From positions 1-64,000 of the forward strand of contig DATGLH010000093.1 in assembly GCA_035294225.1 (NCBI GenBank): a DNA stretch of 64,000 bases, given 5' to 3'. Under the pieces are notes generated by a model, which was not told where the DNA came from, searched no databases, and saw only the letters and a list, made by a program, of their open reading frames with translations. Below are positions 59,046 through 64,000 of this stretch, piece after piece. Position 1 is the stretch's first letter; each line of letters starts with the position of its first letter. The position numbers and the translations under genes were made by a program. Origin of the DNA: Trebonia sp035294225 (GTDB lineage Bacteria > Actinomycetota > Actinomycetes > Streptosporangiales > Streptosporangiaceae).

Positions 59046-59542
59046 GCGCTCACCCCCGCGCGCTCCCCAGTTGCCGCCTGTGCGTGCTCGCCGTCCCCCG
59101 CGGCCCTCATCACGGCGCGGACGATGTTCTGGTACCCGGTGCAGCGGCACAGGTTCCCCTCGAGCCCGTCCCTGACCTGCTCCTCCGTGGGATGCGGGTT
59201 GTCCCGCAGCAGGTCCACGGCCGCCATGATCATGCCGGGCGTGCAGTAGCCGCATTGCAGCGCGTGCTCTTCGTGGAAGGCCCGCTGGAGCGGATGCAGT
59301 TCCCCGTCGGCCAGCCCTTGGATCGTGGTGATCTCGGCCCCGTCGGCCTGCACGGTGAGCACCGAGCAGCTCTTCACCGACACGCCGTTCATCAGCACGG
59401 TGCAGGCACCGCAGTTCGTGGTGTCGCAGCCGATGGGCGTGCCGGTCCGCCCGGCGCGTTCTCGCAGGTAATGCACCAGAAGCAAGCGTGGCTCGACGTC
59501 GTCCTCGTAGCGCACGCCGTCGATATTCACGGTGATCTTCAT
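59042..59542 (-). CDS. coxS: Molybdenum hydroxylase 2Fe-2S small subunit
   Basis: A 166-residue subunit with two iron-sulfur clusters. Cys39, Cys44, Cys47 and Cys59 form the plant-type cluster (GCDTTNCGAC...SC). CGYCTPGMIMAA and LCRCTGYQNIV carry the second. ATG at 59542 follows AAGGAGG. It is first in the operon and overlaps coxL. Promoter elements lie beyond 59560; TTGACC near 59580 on the minus strand lacks a clear -10. Confidence 0.94.
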   Translation of the reverse strand: MKITVNIDGVRYEDDVEPRLLLVHYLRERAGRTGTPIGCDTTNCGACTVLMNGVSVKSCSVLTVQADGAEITTIQGLADGELHPLQRAFHEEHALQCGYCTPGMIMAAVDLLRDNPHPTEEQVRDGLEGNLCRCTGYQNIVRAVMRAAGDGEHAQAATGERAGVSA

Positions 59543-59673
59543 ACGCGGCCTCCTTGCCGTGGCAGATGCGCCTGAGGTCAACCGTAAAACGGCCGTTACG
59601 CATTGCACCAGACCCCAGGTCACCGGCGGGTCGCGCTCCGTGCCGGAAAGGCGCCGCGTGCCGCCTCCCGCCC

Positions 59674-59886
59674 CTCGTTATCCCGAACGCACGCGGCTGC
59701 ATCGCGCTGGACGACATGTCCGCGCGACACGCGGGCGCCGGGCGTGGCTGGATGCCGCCCTGCCGGGGTCCCGTGCGGGCGGAAACCGGCCTTGGACCGG
59801 CCGGACGCCCGGACACCGGGCCGGAACACCGGACCGGGCAGCGCTGGCGGGCGGAGAGTCAGCCGCGTACGTTCGGGATAACCGAG
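59674..59886. repeat. Long inverted repeat between coxS and the permease gene
   Basis: The arm at 59674-59699 (CTCGTTATCCCGAACGCACG then CGGCTG) is repeated inverted at 59860-59886 with one mismatch and one inserted base. About 160 bp separate them. This looks like a small element bounded by terminal repeats. No gene is apparent inside. Confidence 0.65.
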
Positions 59887-59956
59887 GGCCCCGGCGGCGC
59901 GCAGTGCCTGGTCATGGACGCGGCGGTTCCGGCGGCGCCGGGCGTTCTGGGGCCGC

Positions 59957-60006
59957 GGGCCACAGCCCTCATCTATCGGGGGCTGTGGCCCACGGCCCCC
60001 GATAGA
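59957..60006. promoter_or_regulatory. Two overlapping, mutually exclusive hairpins
   Basis: Hairpin 1: GGGCCACAGCCC (59957-59968) with GGGCTGTGGCCC (59980-59991). Hairpin 2: TCTATCGGGGGC (59972-59983) with GCCCCCGATAGA (59995-60006). Both stems are perfect 12-bp with 11-nt loops, and they share bases 59980-59983, so both cannot form at once. They lie about 195 nt before the permease start. Confidence 0.75.
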
Positions 60007-60201
60007 GCGATGCGCGGGGCGGCGGGCGCCGGCCCGCCGGGGAACGGGCTGCGAGGGCGGGAAGGCCGGGCCGGCCGGCGACGGCGATGGTGCCGGGCTT
60101 CCGTTTCCGGAGGTTAACCCGTCGTATGGCCACTGAATGACTCGTTTTTCGCTGATTCTTGTGCTAAAACCGTCGCATAGAACCGTCGAGAGGGGTGAGG
60201 C

Positions 60202-61770
60202 ATGGCTACTGCCGAAGGCACGCCGCCGGCCGTCGTCGAACAGTACGTGGACAAGGGGCTGAAATCTGGCGCGCTGGGGCTGATCTCCACCGTCGTCATG
60301 GGTGTGGCCTCGACCGCCCCGGCCTACAGCCTGGCCGCCACGCTGGGGCTTATCGTCGCGGCCGTCGGGCTTGGCGCCCCCGTCATCGCGCTGCTCGCGT
60401 TCATCCCGATGCTGCTGACCTCAATCGGGTACAGCGAACTGAACAAGGCCGACCCGGACTGCGGAACGACGTTCACCTGGGCGTCGCGCGCGTTCGGGCC
60501 GCGGACCGGCTGGGCGGGCGGCTGGGCCATCGTCGCCGCCGACATCATGGTGATGGCGAGCCTGGCGCAGGTGGCGGGGCAGTACATGTTCTCGCTCTTC
60601 GGCGCGCACGGCATCGGCAGCAACCCGACGAGCGGCTGGGTGCTGCTGACCGGTATCGGGTGGATCGTCGCGATGACGTACATCTGTTACCGGGGCATCG
60701 AGGTGTCCGCGAGGTTCCAGCGGGTGCTGCTTGGCATCGAAGTGTTCATGCTGCTGCTGTTCTCGGTAGTCGCGCTTGTCCGCGTGGGCACCGGCCATCA
60801 TCCGAGCGTCTCGATTACTCCGGCGCTTTCGTGGTTCAACCCGCTCCAGAGCGGCTTCTCGGCGTTCATCAGCGGCCTCATCTTGATGCTGTTCATCTAC
60901 TGGGGCTGGGACACCGCCGTTGCCGTCAACGAGGAGACCGCTGACCGGGAGCGGACGCCAGGCCGCGCGGCGATCATCTCGACCTTCATCTTGCTGGTCA
61001 CCTACGTGCTGACGATCCTGGCCGCTCAGTCGTTCGCGGGAGTGGGGACGAAGGGGATAGGGCTGGGCAATGCCGCCAACTCGGGCGACGTGCTGTCCGG
61101 GCTCGGCACCGAAGTGTTCGGCGGCTCCGGCATCGGGCGGTTCCTCGCCCAGTTGCTGGTCCTCATGGTGCTCAGCTCCGCGGCGGCGTCAACGCAGACG
61201 ACGATCCTGCCCACGGCGCGCACCACGCTGTCGATGGCGGTTTACGGCGCGCTCCCGAAGGCCTTCGCCAAGATGCACCCGCGCTACCTCACTCCTACGG
61301 TGTCGACGCTGGTCATGGGCGCCCTCTCGATCCTGCTGTACATCCCGTTCAACTACCTGTCCGGCGGGAACATGATCTACGACGCGGTGACCGCGATCGG
61401 CCTGTACATCGCCTTCTACTACGGTCTCACCGGGTTCGCCTGCGCCTGGTATTACCGCAAGACGCTGACCACGAGCGCCCGCAACCTGTGGATGCGGGGC
61501 ATCCTGCCGGTGCTCGGCGGCCTGATCATGTACTTCGCCGGCGGGTGGAGCCTGTGGGCGGACTGGGACGTGGCGACCGGAAACAGCTACACGTCGTGGC
61601 TGATGCCGTTCTGGCCGCACTGGTACATCGGCGGCGTCTTCGTGATCGCCTTCGTCTCGGCGCTGATCGGCCTCATCGTCGGGATCTACACGTACTTCGC
61701 CGAGCCCGCGTTCTTCCGCAAGGAAACCCTGACCAGGGCCACCCCCACCCTCGTCCCGGATGAGGGGTGA
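60202..61770 (+). CDS. APC-superfamily amino acid permease
   Basis: A 522-residue integral membrane protein with about twelve transmembrane helices. The first helix region STVVMGVASTAPAYSLAATLG and ADPDCGTTFTWASRAFGP match actinobacterial APC permeases that import amino acids or amines. WGWDTAVAVNEET in helix 6-7 is family-typical. ATG at 60202 follows GAGGGGTGAGG. It is divergent from the cox operon; a functional link (for example import of a substrate that coxL oxidises) is speculative. A 13-bp hairpin follows the stop. Confidence 0.88.
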   Translation: MATAEGTPPAVVEQYVDKGLKSGALGLISTVVMGVASTAPAYSLAATLGLIVAAVGLGAPVIALLAFIPMLLTSIGYSELNKADPDCGTTFTWASRAFGPRTGWAGGWAIVAADIMVMASLAQVAGQYMFSLFGAHGIGSNPTSGWVLLTGIGWIVAMTYICYRGIEVSARFQRVLLGIEVFMLLLFSVVALVRVGTGHHPSVSITPALSWFNPLQSGFSAFISGLILMLFIYWGWDTAVAVNEETADRERTPGRAAIISTFILLVTYVLTILAAQSFAGVGTKGIGLGNAANSGDVLSGLGTEVFGGSGIGRFLAQLLVLMVLSSAAASTQTTILPTARTTLSMAVYGALPKAFAKMHPRYLTPTVSTLVMGALSILLYIPFNYLSGGNMIYDAVTAIGLYIAFYYGLTGFACAWYYRKTLTTSARNLWMRGILPVLGGLIMYFAGGWSLWADWDVATGNSYTSWLMPFWPHWYIGGVFVIAFVSALIGLIVGIYTYFAEPAFFRKETLTRATPTLVPDEG

Positions 61771-61787
61771 TCCCGGCCAGCCGGCGC

Positions 61788-61823
61788 GAGAGCCCCGCCC
61801 AGGCCGCCCCGGGCGGGGCTCTC
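61788..61823. terminator. Terminator after the permease gene
   Basis: Perfect 13-bp stem GAGAGCCCCGCCC (61788-61800) with GGGCGGGGCTCTC (61811-61823), 10-nt loop. It lies between convergent genes. Confidence 0.75.
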
Positions 61824-61860
61824 CCCGATCCGCTCTCCCCGATCCGCTCTCCCCGATCCG
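61819..61860. repeat. Three tandem 14-bp units
   Basis: CTCTCCCCGATCCG repeated perfectly at 61819-61832, 61833-61846 and 61847-61860, overlapping the terminator's 3' arm. Confidence 0.9.
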
Positions 61861-61876
61861 CGATGCTTGGATGCCC

Positions 61877-61906
61877 GGGCGGCGCACAGGCGGGCGGCGC
61901 ACAGGC
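61877..61906. repeat. Perfect tandem 15-bp repeat
   Basis: GGGCGGCGCACAGGC at 61877-61891 and 61892-61906, 35 bp before the stop of the XRE regulator gene. Confidence 0.88.
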
Positions 61907-61941
61907 CGTTCAGGCGCCGTTTTGACGCCCGCACGGGTGGC

Positions 61942-62844
61942 TTACAGGCTGTCCAGAGCGCTCCGCAGGATCTCCGGCGTCTTCGAGGCCGGCTCAGCCT
62001 GGAGGCAGAGCTGCTCCATTACCTCGAGGTAGCTGTCGACTTCCGCTGGCTTGTCGAGGTACAGGGCGCTCGTCAGCTGCTCGATGTAGACGACGTCCCG
62101 CAGGTCGGGCTCGGCGAACCGCAAGATGGTGAACGGACCGCCCATCGCCGGGTGCGAGCCCACCTGGAACGGCAGGATCTGCAGCGTCACGGCGGGGTGA
62201 TCGCACATGTCGATCAGGTGCCGGATCTGCTCGCGCATGACGGCCTTGCCGCCGATGGACCGGCGCAGCGCGCCTTCGTCCATGACCGCCCACAGCCGCG
62301 GCGGGTTGTCCCGGCTGAGGATCTCCTGCCGGGAGAGCCGGGCCTCCGCGCGCCGCATGACGTCCTCTTCCGTGGCGGCGTTGCCCAGACGGATGAGCGC
62401 GCGGGCGTAGCCTTCGGTCTGCAGCAGGCCAGGGACGAACTGCAACTCGTAGACCCTGATGAACGAGGCCGCGGCTTCCAGGCCGAAGTACGGTTCAACC
62501 CAGTGCGGCAGGATGTCCGAGTAGCCCTGCCACCAGCCCGGCGTGTTCGCTTCCCGCGCCAGCTTGAGCAGCGCCGCGCGTTCCTCGCCGCTGGTGACCC
62601 CGTACAGGGTCAGCAGGTCGGCGATGTCCCGCTCCTTGAACCCAACCCGGCCGTGCTCCATGCGGCTGATCTTGGAGTGAGAGCCGCGGATGGCGGCCGC
62701 CGCTTGCTCCGTTGTGACGAACGCCTCTTCGCGCAGCCGGCGCAGGTGTCCGCCGAGCACCAGCCGCTGGACGGTCGGCCCTGCGGAGCGAGGACCGAAC
62801 AACGACTGCGGAGCCTCCCAGACGGAGTCCTCAGACGGCAGCAT
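61942..62844 (-). CDS. XRE-family regulator with DUF5753 domain
   Basis: A 300-residue regulator. The helix-turn-helix lies near residues 30-85 (LRRLREEAFVTTEQAAAAI, SHSKISRMEHGRVGFKERDI). The DUF5753 ligand-binding-type domain follows (WWQGYSDILPHWVEPYFGLE, VPGLLQTEGYARALI, LWAVMDEGALRR). Such proteins (WhiJ/AbaA-orfA class in Streptomyces) pair with small DUF397 proteins to control development or antibiotic genes. ATG at 62844 is chosen because GAGGAG is 6-11 nt upstream. It lies downstream of the DUF397 gene on the same strand. Confidence 0.9.
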   Translation of the reverse strand: MLPSEDSVWEAPQSLFGPRSAGPTVQRLVLGGHLRRLREEAFVTTEQAAAAIRGSHSKISRMEHGRVGFKERDIADLLTLYGVTSGEERAALLKLAREANTPGWWQGYSDILPHWVEPYFGLEAAASFIRVYELQFVPGLLQTEGYARALIRLGNAATEEDVMRRAEARLSRQEILSRDNPPRLWAVMDEGALRRSIGGKAVMREQIRHLIDMCDHPAVTLQILPFQVGSHPAMGGPFTILRFAEPDLRDVVYIEQLTSALYLDKPAEVDSYLEVMEQLCLQAEPASKTPEILRSALDSL

Positions 62845-63025
62845 CACCACTCCTCGCTCGCTTAGGGTCCGGTCACAGTCAACGGCATGCGCCAGTCTCG
62901 CATGCAATCATGCCATCGCGGAAGAGGAGTGCATGACAATTCAATAGAGAGCCGGGGCCGACCGTGTTTCCCGCGGTGTTTCCCGCGGCCGGCCGCACCG
63001 GGCCGCCGGCCGTTTACGGCGCTGG

Positions 63026-63268
63026 TTAACGCGCCGACGAGAGCACGTGATCGAACTCTCCGTCCTTGGCGCCCGCCAGGAACGCGGCTATCTCCGCGCG
63101 GGTATAGATCAGCGCCGGGCCGCTGGGGAAGCGGGAGTTCCGGACCGCGATCCCGCCGTCCGGGAGGGCTGCCACCTCGACGCACGCCCCGTTGGGGTTG
63201 CTGTGCTGACTCTTCTGCCAGGCAACGTCGAGTTCCGAGGCTGGCATGCCGTTGTAGGTGTGACTCAT
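63026..63268 (-). CDS. DUF397 small regulatory partner
   Basis: An 80-residue protein with the DUF397 pattern: W..S..S...G.CVEVA....G.AVR.S....GP.L..T..E..AF. Here it reads VAWQKSQHSNPNGACVEVAAL, AVRNSRFPSGPALIYTRAEI and AAFLAGAKDGEFD. ATG at 63268 follows GGAAGGA. DUF397 proteins are thought to antagonise the adjacent XRE/DUF5753 regulator. Unusually, it lies upstream of that regulator gene rather than after it. Confidence 0.9.
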   Translation of the reverse strand: MSHTYNGMPASELDVAWQKSQHSNPNGACVEVAALPDGGIAVRNSRFPSGPALIYTRAEIAAFLAGAKDGEFDHVLSSAR

Positions 63269-63318
63269 GTTCCTTCCACTGACGTATCGTGAAATTTCCG
63301 CCAGAGCACCCCACGGTT

Positions 63319-63335
63319 GATCACCGTAAGTGATC
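63319..63335. promoter_or_regulatory. 17-bp palindrome, candidate operator of the XRE regulator
   Basis: GATCAC-CGTAA-GTGATC lies in the divergent 366-bp gap, 51 nt before DUF397. Related TGATGATCGCTTATCG sequence follows. The gap is less GC-rich than its surroundings and otherwise shows no gene. Confidence 0.5.
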
Positions 63336-63634
63336 TGATGATCGCTTATCGTTAACGCATGAGATCCTGTCGTCCCGGCTGGTTCCCGGGCATAAGGCGC
63401 ATTGGTGCGTGACAGCCGATTCGGTTGGTCCTCGCGACTACGAGCCCACTGTCCCTCCGTGATGTCGCCGGACGGCCAGGCCGGTCCTGCACCGACAGGA
63501 ACCATACCGCGTCAGGAGCCGGTTGCACGAGCCGAATGAACGTGCATCCGGGCCTTGCATTTGCACAATATATCAGGCACCATACAAGCAAGGCATACCC
63601 CACATACTGCGACAGACAAGGCTTTTAAGCCCCC

Positions 63635-64000
63635 ATGACGATGCAGAAAGCGGTTGCGTTGGCTCACCTGAGGGTTGCTTACGAGCCGGAGGATGACGAC
63701 GAGGCGGTCAACATCCCGGCTCTGCCGGCATCCCCTCCGCAGCTCCTCCCCGTGCCCTCCGCATGGTGGGAGACCCCTGCCGTGACCAGCCGGCCGCTGA
63801 GCCCGGTCCCGGAGGAGGCCAGGACCGCGCGGCAGTTCGTGCGGGAGCTGTTCACCGGCTGGGGCCTGGGGTACCTCGCCGACGATGCCGAGCTCATCAT
63901 CGCCGAACTCGTCGTGAACGCCGTAAAGCACGGGCTGCGCACCGCCCCGCAGATCGTCTCGGCCGGGTCGGCCGCACCCTCCGCCCTGCGGCTGTGCCTG
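63635..64000 (+). CDS. HATPase-type anti-sigma-like kinase (partial, cut by window end)
   Basis: The open frame runs 122 codons from ATG 63635 to the last base without a stop. After a variable N-terminal region of about 60 residues (Pro-rich), it has PEEARTARQFVRELFTGW and the N-box ELIIAELVVNAVKHGL of RsbW-like histidine-kinase ATPases, where Asn binds Mg-ATP. Such genes commonly neighbour XRE/DUF397 pairs in actinomycetes. It is divergent from DUF397. No Shine-Dalgarno is obvious; ATG 63641 is an alternative start. Confidence 0.82.
   Translation, partial: MTMQKAVALAHLRVAYEPEDDDEAVNIPALPASPPQLLPVPSAWWETPAVTSRPLSPVPEEARTARQFVRELFTGWGLGYLADDAELIIAELVVNAVKHGLRTAPQIVSAGSAAPSALRLCL

Noticed and set aside
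59532..60117. Plus-strand open frames in the cox-permease gap
   Set aside because: They cross the inverted repeat and both hairpins, have no initiation signal and encode Arg/Gly/Pro-rich low complexity.

Overview
The window is a high-GC, densely coded chromosomal segment of an actinomycete (Actinomycetota). Evidence: GTG and TTG starts are common, stop-start overlaps such as ATGA and GTGA are frequent, and gene order matches the conserved core of Streptomyces, Streptosporangiales and Frankia-type genomes (rpmG-had-had-murB, tRNA-Trp-secE-nusG, rplKAJL-rpoBC, str, S10, spc and alpha operons, rplM-rpsI-glmM-acpS-nnr-alr-tsaE-tsaB-rimI-tsaD). I cannot assign a family or genus from the sequence alone.

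Layout. 1-1.4 kb: a FemAB/BioF2-like acyltransferase gene. 1.4-3.6 kb: elongator tRNA-Met, zinc-type L33, two MaoC-fold dehydratase subunits (HadA/HadB-like) and MurB. 3.7-6.0 kb: minus-strand adenosine deaminase-family and class I aminotransferase genes. 6.2-10.3 kb: tRNA-Trp, secE, nusG, rplK, rplA, a probable L10 leader, rplJ, rplL. 10.9-18.3 kb: rpoB and rpoC. 19-23.3 kb: rpsL, rpsG, fusA, tuf, closed by a strong hairpin. 23.5-41.3 kb: the complete S10-spc-alpha super-cluster including secY, adk, map, a DUF1707 protein, infA, rpmJ, rpoA and rplQ. 41.4-45.9 kb: truA, a minus-strand low-complexity membrane protein, rplM, rpsI. 45.9-54.7 kb: cell-wall precursor genes (glmM, alr), acpS, NAD(P)HX repair and t6A tRNA-modification genes (tsaE, tsaB, tsaD) with rimI and a membrane-anchored exported protein. 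54.9-59.5 kb: a minus-strand molybdenum-hydroxylase operon of the aerobic CO dehydrogenase family (coxS-L-M-G order; its large subunit has the form II motif). 60.2-61.8 kb: an APC-family permease. 61.9-64 kb: an actinobacterial regulatory trio (DUF397 protein, XRE/DUF5753 regulator, and an HATPase-type anti-sigma-like kinase cut by the window edge).

The core genes work together in transcription, translation, protein export and envelope synthesis. The accessory signal lies mostly in noncoding DNA. A family of G/C-rich hairpin repeats sits in many ribosomal-protein gene gaps, often next to the ribosome binding site. There are perfect palindromes before secY and truA, tandem repeats in several gaps, a pair of mutually exclusive 12-bp hairpins beside the permease, and a long inverted repeat whose arm motif recurs after rpoC. 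Several antibiotic-target proteins also differ at residues that are usually conserved: S12 has Arg88 and Val70, L11 has Thr29 and Pro33, and RpoB has Thr and Ala in the rifampicin region. No CRISPR array, rRNA gene, insertion sequence or prophage gene is visible.
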